Position numbers and translations under genes: made by a program
Shown here: positions 45,520 through 54,933 of the stretch, in pieces
Position numbering within the stretch: position 1 is the first letter of the stretch
How the letters are laid out: each line of letters opens with the position of its first letter
Notes under the pieces: model-generated
Databases searched by the model: none
What the model was told of the DNA's origin: nothing
Seen by the model: only the letters and a program-made list of their open reading frames with translations
Assembly (NCBI RefSeq): GCF_006016075.1
Contig: NZ_CP040093.1
Location: forward strand, 2,920,771 to 2,984,770
Source: Caloramator sp. E03
GTDB lineage: Bacteria; Bacillota; Clostridia; Clostridiales; Caloramatoraceae
Reading direction: 5' to 3'
Length of the DNA stretch: 64,000 nt

Positions 45520-45767
45520 TATATATATTTAGTATGCTATGAAGAGGAAAAGTAGGTAAAAAAATCATTTAAGAGAGCTGGTGGTGCTGGGAATCCGGTA
45601 TGATTTTTTACTGAAACAGGCCTTGGAGCGCTGGTTGAAAATGGCTTAGCCGAGTAAACTTAGCGGTTTCTCCCGTTAAAGAGAAGTTAAAAGTGGGCAT
45701 TGCCAATGTAGGTGGTACCGCGGAAGTTAAACCTTTCGTCCTATGTTCAGGATTAAAGGTTTTTTTA
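45520..45767 (+). promoter_or_regulatory. T-box leader (Gln) of glnS
   Basis: Stem I segment with AGAGAGCTGGTGGTGCTGG, a CAG codon in GAAACAGGCC as probable Gln specifier, the T-box core AGGTGGTACCGCGG at 45710-45723 and terminator AACCTTTCGTCCT...AGGATTAAAGGTT with a T-run (45729-45766). Specifier and gene agree. Confidence 0.88.
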
Positions 45768-45788
45768 TTTTACAAAGGAGGTAGAAGA

Positions 45789-47513
45789 ATGGAAGAAAAT
45801 ATTAAGGAAGAAGTTATAGTTGATGAAAACGAAAGCTCTTCAAAGACTTATTCAAATTTTATTCAAGATATAATTAATAAGGATTTAGAGGAAAATACCT
45901 ATGGAGGAAAAGTTCACACTCGTTTTCCCCCAGAACCTAATGGATATCTTCATATAGGCCATGCAAAATCTATTTGCCTTAACTTTGGAATCGCAGAGTA
46001 CAATAAAGGTCTATGCAATTTAAGGTTTGATGATACTAATCCAAGCAAGGAAGATACAGAGTATGTGGAATCTATAATGGAGGATGTTAAATGGCTCGGC
46101 TTTGACTGGGGAGATAGGTTATACTATGCATCAGATTATTTCGAAAAGCTCTATGAGTTTGCTGTTCAGCTTATAAAAAAAGGCAAAGCTTATGTATGTG
46201 ATTTGAGTCCTGAACAGATAAGAGAATATAGAGGAACATTAACGAATCCAGGAAAAAATAGTCCTTATAGAGATAGGACAATAGAAGAAAATCTTGATTT
46301 GTTTGAAAGGATGAAGAATGGAGAATTTCCTGATGGATCAAGAGTTTTAAGGGCAAAAATAGATATGTCATCACCAAACCTTAACATGAGGGATCCTGTG
46401 TTATACAGAATTCTAAGGGCAACCCATCATAGGACTGGAGATAAATGGTGTATATATCCTATGTATGATTTTGCTCATCCATTATCAGATTATCTTGAAG
46501 GTATTACTCATTCTATTTGTACATTAGAATTTGAAGATCATCGCCCTTTATATGATTGGGTATTAAGGGAACTTGAGCTTGAAAGTCCTCCAAAGCAGAT
46601 TGAATTTGCAAGGTTAAATCTTAATTATACTGTGATGAGTAAAAGAAAACTTTTAAGGCTTGTAAAAGAAGGTTATGTAGATGGATGGGATGATCCAAGA
46701 ATGCCAACAATATCAGGACTTAGAAGAAGAGGATATACTCCTGAGTCTATTAGAGATTTTTGTAACAGGATAGGGGTAGCAAAGGCAGATAGCATAGTTG
46801 ACATTAGTCTACTTGAACATTGCATAAGGGAAGATTTAAACAAGAGGGCAAAAAGAGTAATGGCAGTTTTAAGACCATTAAAAGTAGTTATAGATAATTA
46901 TCCTGATGATTTAGTTGAAGAATTTGAAATTGAAAATAATCCTGAAGATATGAGTGCAGGTACAAGGAAGGTTCCATTTTCAAAGGTTATATATATAGAA
47001 CAGGATGATTTTATGGAAAATCCCCCCAAAAAATATTTTAGATTAATGCCTGGAGGAGAAGTTAGATTAAAGAATGCATATTTTATAAAATGCAATGAAA
47101 TAGTAAAGAACGAAAAAGGAGAAATAATAGAACTGCATTGTACTTATGATCCTGCTTCAAGGGGTGGAGAGTCACCAGACGGAAGAAAGGTTAAAGGTAC
47201 TATACATTGGGTTTCTGCTGCCCATGCTGTTGATGCACAGGTTAGGCTTTATGATAATTTATTTACTGTACCAAATCCATCTGAGGACTCGGAGGGTAAG
47301 GACTTTACTGATTATATTAATCCTAATTCTCTTGAAGTACTAGAAGGATGTAAAATTGAACCTTCAATTTTACAATCAGATTTAAATGATAGATATCAAT
47401 TTCTAAGGATGGGATATTTTTGCCTTGATTCAAAATACTCTAAAGAAGGGCAACTTGTATTTAATCGAATTGTTGGTTTAAAAGATAGCTGGGCAAAGAT
47501 ATCAAAGCAATAA
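45789..47513 (+). CDS. glnS: Glutaminyl-tRNA synthetase
   Basis: 574 residues; ATG 45789 behind AAAGGAGGTAG, after the T-box terminator. Class I signatures [15 protein letters not shown] and VMSKRKL, plus FDDTNPSKE and [20 protein letters not shown]. Two C-terminal beta-barrel anticodon domains follow (about 350-570). The GlnRS-type motif set and the Gln T-box distinguish it from GltX. Its presence means charging of tRNA-Gln is at least partly direct. Confidence 0.93.
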   Translation: MEENIKEEVIVDENESSSKTYSNFIQDIINKDLEENTYGGKVHTRFPPEPNGYLHIGHAKSICLNFGIAEYNKGLCNLRFDDTNPSKEDTEYVESIMEDVKWLGFDWGDRLYYASDYFEKLYEFAVQLIKKGKAYVCDLSPEQIREYRGTLTNPGKNSPYRDRTIEENLDLFERMKNGEFPDGSRVLRAKIDMSSPNLNMRDPVLYRILRATHHRTGDKWCIYPMYDFAHPLSDYLEGITHSICTLEFEDHRPLYDWVLRELELESPPKQIEFARLNLNYTVMSKRKLLRLVKEGYVDGWDDPRMPTISGLRRRGYTPESIRDFCNRIGVAKADSIVDISLLEHCIREDLNKRAKRVMAVLRPLKVVIDNYPDDLVEEFEIENNPEDMSAGTRKVPFSKVIYIEQDDFMENPPKKYFRLMPGGEVRLKNAYFIKCNEIVKNEKGEIIELHCTYDPASRGGESPDGRKVKGTIHWVSAAHAVDAQVRLYDNLFTVPNPSEDSEGKDFTDYINPNSLEVLEGCKIEPSILQSDLNDRYQFLRMGYFCLDSKYSKEGQLVFNRIVGLKDSWAKISKQ

Positions 47514-47531
47514 TTAAATATAAAAACTATT

Positions 47532-47575
47532 AATAAAGCCATGGTATGATAGAAAGAGCATATCATGGCTTTATT
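47532..47575. terminator. Bidirectional terminator between glnS and kinase-like gene
   Basis: AATAAAGCCATG pairs with CATGGCTTTATT; overlaps the minus-strand stop codon. Confidence 0.7.
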
Positions 47576-48153
47576 TGAGATATATAGTTTATATATTCTA
47601 AAATTTTAGGTTTCCAAAACTTATATAAACCTGGCTTTTCTTCTTTAAGAACAGATAAGAAAGTATCTAAAACATCAAGCTTATAAAGTCCTTTTACTAA
47701 ATGCCTTGGGAAATCTCTTTTTTTTGTGTAACATTTTTTAGGATCAATAACCATTACTGATTCATCATATCTCACAATAATATCTTTACACCTTATGTCT
47801 TCCTTTGAAAAATTAAGTTTTTTAAATTCAATAAGTAGTTTAATTAAATTTTTAGCAAGTCTTTTACTTATGCCATTTTTTTTGATATATTTATTAAGAG
47901 GAGTACCTTCAATATAATCTCTTATCATATAGTTACCACATATACCATACACTTTTGGAAAATATTTGCTTTTTTTAATTCTAGAGAGTATTTCATATTC
48001 CCTCATGCAGCTATAAATATCAAAACATATTTTAATTGCCTTTCCATCCGGTAAAAGATATACGACTCCATTATGACCTTTTCCGACAAATTTGCAGTCA
48101 AGAAGATTTATATTAAAGTTTTCAATGTATTTTTTATATATTTTATTTCCCAT
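47563..48153 (-). CDS. Small protein-kinase-like phosphotransferase
   Basis: About 196 residues from ATG 48153 (AGGAGATAGC upstream); an ATG seven codons earlier lacks a site. Gly-rich loop VGKGHNGVVY, Lys in KAIKICF, catalytic-loop-like EDIRCKDIIV (Asp kept, the usual Asn replaced by Asp) and VIDPKKC in place of DFG. It is the size of minimal Rio/Bud32-like or YrzF-like kinases. Probable Ser/Thr or small-molecule kinase; target unknown. Confidence 0.65.
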   Translation of the reverse strand: MGNKIYKKYIENFNINLLDCKFVGKGHNGVVYLLPDGKAIKICFDIYSCMREYEILSRIKKSKYFPKVYGICGNYMIRDYIEGTPLNKYIKKNGISKRLAKNLIKLLIEFKKLNFSKEDIRCKDIIVRYDESVMVIDPKKCYTKKRDFPRHLVKGLYKLDVLDTFLSVLKEEKPGLYKFWKPKILEYINYISQIKP

Positions 48154-48266
48154 GCTATCTCCTAATATTCGCATTTGTATATATTATGAGTTATAATATT
48201 GTTTTGACATAAACTAATAAAAAGGTTTTGATTAAAAGAATGAATTTTAGTAACTGAGGTGATATC

Positions 48267-49142
48267 ATGGAAAAATTATCTAATAACAGATGCGAGAGAT
48301 CGATTTATATTGATGAAAAAAAGCCTCTTTATGAAATTGAAAGAAGTATAGTTACTAAATTTAGGCATCATATATGGGGAAAATTTATCAAGGCAATTTC
48401 AGATTATAACATGGTTGAGGAAGGGGATAAAATAGCTGTTGCAGTTTCAGGAGGAAAGGATAGTCTTTTAATGGCAAAGCTGTTTCAACAGTTAAAAAGG
48501 ATGAACAAAATAAAATTTGATCTTGAATTCATAGTGGCTGATCCGGGATACCATGAGGACATAAAAGAGATTTTATTAGACAACTGTAGACATTTAAATA
48601 TACCTATACATATATATGAATCTGGAATCTTTGAAATTGTTGATAGGATAGCGAAGGATTATCCTTGCTTTATGTGTGCAAAGATGAGAAGAGGAGCATT
48701 ATACTCTAAAGCAAAGGAACTTGGATGTAATAAACTTGCTTTAGGGCATCATTTTGATGATGTTATTGAAACTGTTCTATTAAATATGTTTTTTACAGGG
48801 TGTTTTAAAACTATGCTTCCAAAAGTTAAATCTAGAAATTTTGAGGGTATGGAGCTAATAAGACCACTTTATTATATTAAAGAACATTATATAGAATGCT
48901 ATACAAAGGAAAACGGAATATACCCAATAAACTGTGCATGTATGGTAGCTGCTAAAAGAACTGGAAATAAGCGTTATGAAATAAAGGATTTAATAAAAGA
49001 TTTGAAATTGAAATTTAAAGATATTGACAAGCATATTTTTACAGCTACTCAAAATGTTAACATGGATGCAATTTTAGGATGGCAAAAAGATGGGAAAAAG
49101 TATTCATATTTAAACTTCTATGATGAAAATGAAGAAGAGTAG
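48267..49142 (+). CDS. TtcA-like tRNA sulfurtransferase (PP-loop ATPase)
   Basis: 291 residues. PP-loop AVSGGKDSLLMAKL at about 65-80, conserved CxxC (CFMCAKMRRGALY) and the following LALGHHFDDVIETVLLNMFF, with a later Cys (NCACMVAAKR). These ligate the [4Fe-4S] cluster in TtcA, which thiolates cytidine 32 of tRNA. An N-terminal extension of about 40 residues precedes the domain. Members of this group in Clostridia are often annotated TtcA-like without proof of substrate. It lies 31 bases before prdR. Confidence 0.82.
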   Translation: MEKLSNNRCERSIYIDEKKPLYEIERSIVTKFRHHIWGKFIKAISDYNMVEEGDKIAVAVSGGKDSLLMAKLFQQLKRMNKIKFDLEFIVADPGYHEDIKEILLDNCRHLNIPIHIYESGIFEIVDRIAKDYPCFMCAKMRRGALYSKAKELGCNKLALGHHFDDVIETVLLNMFFTGCFKTMLPKVKSRNFEGMELIRPLYYIKEHYIECYTKENGIYPINCACMVAAKRTGNKRYEIKDLIKDLKLKFKDIDKHIFTATQNVNMDAILGWQKDGKKYSYLNFYDENEEE

Positions 49143-49173
49143 ATTGAAAAACTGATTAGAGAGGAGGGAAAGA

Positions 49174-50922
49174 ATGATTACAGATATTTTTTTTAAGGTA
49201 AAAGATATAATGAATACTGATTTTATAAAAGTAATGCAAAATGAAACAATTAACGATGCAATGAATAAGATGATAGAGCATTTTAAAGATGAAGTTGTTG
49301 TATTTGATGAAAAAGGAAACCTTTTAGGGATATTTACAAGATCTGATCTGTCTAAAATAAAAAGATTAGGAATAGATTTTAATAGTGCATTAGAGAAATA
49401 TATAAAAAGAGATGTTATAACGATAAATCCAAATTTCTCAGTAAAAGAAGCAAGAGATTTAATGATAAAGAATAATATAGGCAGGCTTCCCGTAGTTGAA
49501 AATAATAAAGTCATTGGAATTTTAACAAGTAATAACATAAGAGATACATTCTATATTAAGATGAATGAACTTTTTGATTTTCTAAATAATATAATAGAAA
49601 ATATTCATGAAGCAATATGTATAGCTGATAATATGGGTTATGTTATATATTGGAATAAAAGCGCTGAGATGCTCTATAATGTTAAGGCTGAAGAAATAAT
49701 AGGGAAACATATTAAAGATTTTTTTCCAAATGCAATGATTTTAAAAGTATTAAAAGAAGGAAAACCAATAGAAAACATGAAACATGAACCTATAAAAGGG
49801 AAAAGTGTAATTTTAAGTGCTATACCTATTTTCAACTCAAAGCAAGAAATCATAGGATGTGTTACAACGGATAGAGATATTACTGAGGTTGTTAACCTTT
49901 CAAAACAACTTGAAAATGCAAAGGAAAAGGTTGAGTTTCTTGAAAGTGCATATAAAAAGGAAATAGCAAACAAATACAGTTTTACAAATATATATGGTAA
50001 AAACAAAAAGATAATTGATGCTATTGCTCTTGCTCAAAAGGTTGCCCAAACATCTGCAAGCATATTGATTACAGGTGAGAGTGGTACAGGCAAGGAGGTT
50101 TTTGCAAAGGCTATACATGAGGCAAGTGGTAGGAGCGGGAACTTCGTTGCAGTAAACTGCAGTGCTATACCCGAACAACTTCTCGAAAGTGAACTTTTTG
50201 GATACGTAGAAGGAGCATTTACAGGTGCTGCTAAAAAGGGTAAAATGGGAAAGTTTGAGCTTGCGAATAATGGTACTTTGTTTCTTGATGAAATTGGGGA
50301 TATGCCTTTTGAGATGCAAGCAAAGCTTTTAAGGGTATTACAGGATGGAATAATCTACAGGCTTGGAAGTGAAAAAGCAATACCAACAAATACAAGGATA
50401 ATTGCAGCTACCAATAAAGATCTTAAAAAGCTAATAAAGGAAAATAAATTTAGAGATGATTTGTTTTACAGGTTAGCAGTAGTGCAGATTGAACTTCCTC
50501 CTCTTAGAGAAAGAAGAGAGGATATTAAAGATCTTGTAAATATTTTTATAAATGATATGGCAGAAAAGGAAAGAATTAAAATTTATAAAGTTGATGAGGA
50601 AGTTTATGATATTCTTGAAAGATATTCATGGGAGGGTAATATTAGAGAACTAAAAAATGTAATACAAAGGATGGTTATATTATCTAATGATGGTAATATA
50701 AACTTGTCATGCATTCCTGAGTATATATTTAATAGTGGAATACAAAATGTTGATACTTATGAAAATGAATATGACCTTCAAAAAATAGTTGAAAAGGTAG
50801 AAAAAGAAACCATTAGAAAGATTTTAAAGATGACTAATGGGAATAAGCAAAAGGCTGCAAAGATATTAAATATAAAAAGAACAACACTTTACTATAAATT
50901 AAATCAATATGGACTAAATTAA
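49174..50922 (+). CDS. prdR: Sigma-54-dependent activator of proline reductase, PrdR-like
   Basis: 582 residues. Two CBS motifs (about 1-130: VKDIMNTDFIKV, YIKRDVITINPNFSV), a PAS domain (about 140-255, AICIADNMGYVIYWNKSAEML), AAA+ with Walker A GESGTGKE (about 300), the sigma-54 contact loop GAFTGA (about 346), FLDEIGDMP, and a Fis-type HTH at the end (NGNKQKAAKILNIKRTTLYYKLNQ). This CBS-PAS-AAA-HTH order is that of PrdR of C. difficile, which activates prd genes in the presence of proline. It lies directly upstream of the prd operon and its sigma-54 promoter. Confidence 0.9.
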   Translation: MITDIFFKVKDIMNTDFIKVMQNETINDAMNKMIEHFKDEVVVFDEKGNLLGIFTRSDLSKIKRLGIDFNSALEKYIKRDVITINPNFSVKEARDLMIKNNIGRLPVVENNKVIGILTSNNIRDTFYIKMNELFDFLNNIIENIHEAICIADNMGYVIYWNKSAEMLYNVKAEEIIGKHIKDFFPNAMILKVLKEGKPIENMKHEPIKGKSVILSAIPIFNSKQEIIGCVTTDRDITEVVNLSKQLENAKEKVEFLESAYKKEIANKYSFTNIYGKNKKIIDAIALAQKVAQTSASILITGESGTGKEVFAKAIHEASGRSGNFVAVNCSAIPEQLLESELFGYVEGAFTGAAKKGKMGKFELANNGTLFLDEIGDMPFEMQAKLLRVLQDGIIYRLGSEKAIPTNTRIIAATNKDLKKLIKENKFRDDLFYRLAVVQIELPPLRERREDIKDLVNIFINDMAEKERIKIYKVDEEVYDILERYSWEGNIRELKNVIQRMVILSNDGNINLSCIPEYIFNSGIQNVDTYENEYDLQKIVEKVEKETIRKILKMTNGNKQKAAKILNIKRTTLYYKLNQYGLN

Positions 50923-50945
50923 AACATATTTATGTTTAATATATA

Positions 50946-51070
50946 TGTCAAATTTTTGACAACAGTGTCACATTATTGACACTGTTAATTTTTTTATTAT
51001 ATTAAGCAACATAAAGTATTTTCAAATAATTGATTTATAAATAAACAAAAAATGTGTCGAAATTTTGACA
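50946..51070. promoter_or_regulatory. Three TGTC-N8-GACA palindromes, probable PrdR sites
   Basis: TGTCAAATTTTTGACA at 50946-50961, TGTCACATTATTGACA at 50966-50981, TGTCGAAATTTTGACA at 51055-51070. The first two are exactly 20 bp apart centre to centre (two helical turns). They lie 95-220 bp upstream of the -24 element, the usual range for a sigma-54 enhancer. The middle one extends to AACAGTGTCA/TGACACTGTT with a T-run and may double as the prdR terminator. Confidence 0.72.
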
Positions 51071-51164
51071 TGCATATTTAACCTAAAATAAATAAAATGA
51101 ATAAAGATTACGAATAATAATAGATGTAATGCCTGTTATTAAAATTATAAATAAATAAAAAATT

Positions 51165-51180
51165 TGGCATGCTATTTGCA
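51165..51180 (+). promoter_or_regulatory. Sigma-54 promoter of the prd operon
   Basis: TTGGCATGCTATTTGCA holds GG at 51166-51167 and GC at 51178-51179 with the required 10-base spacing. Transcription should start near 51191, 25 bases before prdC. Confidence 0.8.
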
Positions 51181-51215
51181 AAATATATAAATGAGAAATA
51201 GATGGAGGTGATAGT

Positions 51216-52523
51216 GTGGCAAAGGTTTATAGTTTCGCTTTAAAAATGCATGTAGGTGCACCTTCAGTTCCAATTGTTAAGGAAGGACAGCATGTAAAAA
51301 GAGGAGAATGCATTGCACAGCCTAATGGTTTAGGTGCTAAGATTCATTCAAGTATTTCAGGAACAGTAAGCAAAATTACAGATAAAGAAATTCTAATTGA
51401 AGCTGACGATGTTCAATCTGATGACTATGTAAAAATTAAAGAGTGTGATGACATAGTTGAGGCTGTTTACGAAGCAGGAGTTGTAGGTGCAGGTGGTGCA
51501 GGTTTTCCAACCCATGTAAAATTAAAATCACAAATAGAAGATGGGTATATAATTGCTAACTGTGCTGAGTGTGAACCTGCTTTACACCATAATATAGAAC
51601 TCCTTGAAAAGGATCCGGATATCGTAATTAGGGGTATTCGATATGCGATGAAGGCAACAAAGGCACCAAAAGGATACATTGCAATAAAGGGGAAGAATAA
51701 AAAAGCAATTGAAGCAATAAAAAAGTCTCTTAATGCTTCAAAGGACATTGAAATAAAAGAACTTCCTGATATGTATCCTGCAGGAGAGGAAAGAGCAGTT
51801 ATTCATTCAATTTTTGGAATATGGCTTGAACCAACACAGCTTCCAATTGAAGCAAAATGCGTAGTATTAAACACTGAAACGCTTGCTAATATTACAAGAG
51901 CTATTGAAGATAGGAAGCCAGTAATAGATAAGGATATAACTGTTGTTGGGAAACTCAAAAGTGGTATAAAACCTAATGTCTTCTTTCAAGTTCCAGTCGG
52001 TACTCCGATAAAGGATTTGATTGAAAAGGCAGGAGGAATTGATGGTAAATATGGTGAGCTAATAATTGGAGGACCATATACAGGAGTAGCAAAGGATATT
52101 GAAACATCATATTTAACAAAGATTTCAGGTGGCGCAATTGTCACAATTGAGCTTCCAAAATATGAAGGACCTTTAGGACTTCTTGTTTGTGCTTGTGGTG
52201 CAAATGAAGAAAGGCTTAGAGATATTGCAGCTAAAATGGGATCAAAAGTAGTTGGAGTTACTAAGTGTAAAAATGTAGTAGAAGTTAAAGGGGCAAATAA
52301 ATGCTTAACACCAGGAGACTGCCCAGGGCAAGCACAAGGTATTATGTATCTTAAAAAACAAGGAGCAAAGAGAGTACTTGTATCAAATTGCAGCGATTGT
52401 ACAAATACTGTAATGTGCTGTGCTCCAAAAGCAGGACTTTCTGTTTACCATCATACAGATCATGTATTTAGAACAATAGATTACCCACTTACTAGAAGAT
52501 TACCTATGGAAGAAAAGAAATAA
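51216..52523 (+). CDS. prdC: Proline reductase electron-transfer protein PrdC (RnfC-like)
   Basis: 435 residues, GTG start behind GGAGGTGAT. RnfC-like N-terminal region (VKRGECIAQPNGLGAKIHSSISG) and the NADH/FMN-like site GVVGAGGAGFPTHVKLK with NCAECEPALHHN. The C-terminal part is Cys-rich (VCACGANEER, CLTPGDCPGQ, NCSDCTNTVMCCAP). PrdC is thought to pass electrons from NADH or Rnf to PrdAB. The protein is a selenoprotein in some species; here no in-frame TGA is present, so Cys is used. First gene after the sigma-54 promoter. Confidence 0.88.
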   Translation: MAKVYSFALKMHVGAPSVPIVKEGQHVKRGECIAQPNGLGAKIHSSISGTVSKITDKEILIEADDVQSDDYVKIKECDDIVEAVYEAGVVGAGGAGFPTHVKLKSQIEDGYIIANCAECEPALHHNIELLEKDPDIVIRGIRYAMKATKAPKGYIAIKGKNKKAIEAIKKSLNASKDIEIKELPDMYPAGEERAVIHSIFGIWLEPTQLPIEAKCVVLNTETLANITRAIEDRKPVIDKDITVVGKLKSGIKPNVFFQVPVGTPIKDLIEKAGGIDGKYGELIIGGPYTGVAKDIETSYLTKISGGAIVTIELPKYEGPLGLLVCACGANEERLRDIAAKMGSKVVGVTKCKNVVEVKGANKCLTPGDCPGQAQGIMYLKKQGAKRVLVSNCSDCTNTVMCCAPKAGLSVYHHTDHVFRTIDYPLTRRLPMEEKK

Positions 52524-52539
52524 AGGAGGCTGATTTTGA

Positions 52540-54657
52540 ATGTCAATGAGTGCTGAACACGCACAGGAGCTAAAAAATGAAGTTGCTGTTGTGTGCTGTA
52601 GGACAGATGCAGGAACAATAATATCAGCAGAGAATCTGGAAGATCCAGCAGTTTTTCCAGATCTTGTTGATTCAGGTCTTTTAACTATACCTGAAAACAC
52701 TTTAAAAATAGGTCAGGTATTAGGAGCAAAACTTATAAAGACTATTGATTCTTTAACACCACTTACTCCAGACTTACTTGAAGGAGTAAAGGAAATTGAA
52801 GGTGAAGTTAAATCAGAAAGCATGACTGCAGAGCTTGCTGATGGTGACGCAAAGGCTGTTTTAAAATATAACAAAGTCGCAGGAGAAGTAATTAAAGCTG
52901 AAGACTTAGAAAATCCAATGCATTTTGAAAAACTTCAAGATTCACTTCTTTTAAATTTAGATTCAAAAGTTTTAACAAGAAAAGAGGTTATAGGAGCTAA
53001 ATTAAAAGTTGATGCACCAGCATTAACACCTATAACTGCTTCAATGCTTGAAGGATTTGAAGAAGTTGAAAATACTCAGCCAGTTGAAACTTCTGCACCA
53101 GCTGTTTCCTTTGGAGGAACATTAAAGATTAAGATTGCAGAAGGAAAAGGTATTGACATTGAAATACCAATGCCAGTTGCAGGTGCTACTACTTATACTA
53201 AGGCTCCAGTTGCAGCCTTATCACCTAAAACAGAAGCTAAGCCAGCTGAAAAAGTAGTAGAAGTAGCGAAGCAGGAAGTTAAGCTTGAAGATAAAGTAGT
53301 AAGAAAGCTTGTAAAGAAACACTTTAAAATTGATAAGGTAGAGTTTGGACCACAAACAAAGATAGAAGGAACAACTCTTTATATAAGAGAAGATATATGT
53401 AAAGATGCATTAAATGTTGATCATCTTGTAAAAGACATTAAGATAGATATAATAACTCCAGATAAATACAACACTTATAGTGAAACTATAATGGATGTAC
53501 AGCCGATTGCTACAAAAGAAGGAGATAGCAAGCTTGGAAGTGGAGTTACAAGAGTATTAGACGGTGTAATAGTAATGGTTACTGGTACTGATGAAAATGG
53601 AGTTCAAATTGGAGAATTTGGTTCATCAGAAGGTATTCTTGAAGAGAATATCATGTGGGGAAGACCAGGAGCACCAGATAAGGGAGAAATATTTATAAAG
53701 ACTCAAGTTACAATTGCAGCTGGAACTAACATGGAAAGACCAGGTCCTCTTGCAGCTCACAAAGCTACAGATGTTATAACTCAAGAAATAAGAGAAGCAT
53801 TAAAGAAGCTTGATGAAAGCCTTGTAGTTGAAACAGAAGAATTAGTTCAATACAGAAGACCAGGCAAGAAGAAGGTTGTAATTGTTAAAGAAATAATGGG
53901 TCAGGGAGCAATGCATGACAACTTGATTCTTCCAGTTGAGCCAGTAGGTGTTCTTGGAGGAAAGCCAAACGTTGACCTTGGTAACGTTCCAGTTGTATTA
54001 TCACCACTTGAAGTTCTTGATGGAGGTATTCATGCATTAACATGTATAGGACCAGCATCAAAAGAATGTTCAAGACATTATTGGAGAGAACCTCTTGTAA
54101 TTGAAGCTATGAACGATCCAGAAATTGACCTATGTGGAGTAGTATTTGTTGGAAGTCCACAAATAAACGCTGAAAAGTTCTATGTATCAGAAAGACTTGG
54201 AATGCTTGTTGAAACAATGGATGTTGATGGTGCAGTTGTTACAACAGAAGGTTTTGGAAACAACCATATTGACTTTGCAAGCCATATTGAACAGATAGGA
54301 ATGAGAGGCATTCCAGTAGTTGGTATGTCATTCTGTGCAGTACAGGGTGCCCTTGTTGTAGGAAACAAATATATGAAATATATGGTTGATAATAATAAGT
54401 CAGAAGCTGGAATTGAAAATGAAGTTTTATCCTGCAATACTCTTTGCAAAGAAGATGCTATAAGAGCAATGGCAATGTTAAAGTCTGCAATGGCAGGTGA
54501 AGAAGTAAAGGCTGCTGAGAGAAAGTGGAATCCAAATGTTAAGGAAAGCAACCTTGAAGCTATTGAGAAGACTATGAATATAAAAATAGACAGAGTAGAA
54601 AATGAAACTTCAATACCAATGAGCCAAAAGAGGCTTGAAAAATATTCAACAAAATAA
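52540..54657 (+). CDS. prdA: D-proline reductase proprotein PrdA
   Basis: 705 residues. It is cleaved to two subunits, the smaller carrying an N-terminal pyruvoyl group formed from Cys. The site here is HALTC-IGPASKE with Cys502, giving a C-terminal chain of 204 residues, close to the known 23-kDa subunit. The N-terminal 190 residues hold two related repeats (AGTIISAENLEDP...LEGVKE and AGEVIKAEDLENP...LEGFEE) and an Ala/Pro/Lys linker. The middle domain (GEFGSSEGILEENIMWGRPGAP) is shared with PrdD. AAAGGAGGCTG precedes the ATG. Confidence 0.94.
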   Translation: MSMSAEHAQELKNEVAVVCCRTDAGTIISAENLEDPAVFPDLVDSGLLTIPENTLKIGQVLGAKLIKTIDSLTPLTPDLLEGVKEIEGEVKSESMTAELADGDAKAVLKYNKVAGEVIKAEDLENPMHFEKLQDSLLLNLDSKVLTRKEVIGAKLKVDAPALTPITASMLEGFEEVENTQPVETSAPAVSFGGTLKIKIAEGKGIDIEIPMPVAGATTYTKAPVAALSPKTEAKPAEKVVEVAKQEVKLEDKVVRKLVKKHFKIDKVEFGPQTKIEGTTLYIREDICKDALNVDHLVKDIKIDIITPDKYNTYSETIMDVQPIATKEGDSKLGSGVTRVLDGVIVMVTGTDENGVQIGEFGSSEGILEENIMWGRPGAPDKGEIFIKTQVTIAAGTNMERPGPLAAHKATDVITQEIREALKKLDESLVVETEELVQYRRPGKKKVVIVKEIMGQGAMHDNLILPVEPVGVLGGKPNVDLGNVPVVLSPLEVLDGGIHALTCIGPASKECSRHYWREPLVIEAMNDPEIDLCGVVFVGSPQINAEKFYVSERLGMLVETMDVDGAVVTTEGFGNNHIDFASHIEQIGMRGIPVVGMSFCAVQGALVVGNKYMKYMVDNNKSEAGIENEVLSCNTLCKEDAIRAMAMLKSAMAGEEVKAAERKWNPNVKESNLEAIEKTMNIKIDRVENETSIPMSQKRLEKYSTK

Positions 54658-54678
54658 TAATAGATTGAAGGAATTAAA

Positions 54679-54933
54679 ATGAAGTATGGTGATAAAATAA
54701 TTGAAATGCAGGGAATCATAGTTGAAGTACATGATGGCTGTGTTTCAATTGACCTAAAAGGAAGGCTAGGTTTTTTAAAAATCCCAATGAGAATGCTTAT
54801 AACTGATTATCCTTTAAAGGTAGGTCAAGAAGTAGGCTTTAAGATGAGCTTTGTTGAGGTTTTATCCAAGGAACCTAACGAGAAGTATGTAAGCAATATA
54901 GAGAAAAGAAGAAGAAAGGAAGGTATGGATTAA
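54679..54933 (+). CDS. Small conserved prd-cluster protein
   Basis: 84 residues between prdA and prdB, its stop overlapping the prdB ATG. All-beta composition with MQGIIVEVHDGCVSIDLKGRLGFLKIPMRML, reminiscent of a small barrel, and a basic tail (EKRRRKEGMD). Genes of this size occur at the same place in other clostridial prd operons (a 'CBO2463/CBO2479'-type small protein, from memory). Role unknown; position suggests assembly or stability of the reductase. Confidence 0.7.
   Translation: MKYGDKIIEMQGIIVEVHDGCVSIDLKGRLGFLKIPMRMLITDYPLKVGQEVGFKMSFVEVLSKEPNEKYVSNIEKRRRKEGMD

Noticed and set aside
51216..52523. Selenocysteine in PrdC
   Set aside because: No in-frame TGA occurs; the Cys-rich C-terminus is encoded with ordinary Cys codons.
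54180..54719. 179-residue antisense ORF within prdA
   Set aside because: Hydrophobic shadow translation of a strongly conserved gene; no ribosome site or family match.
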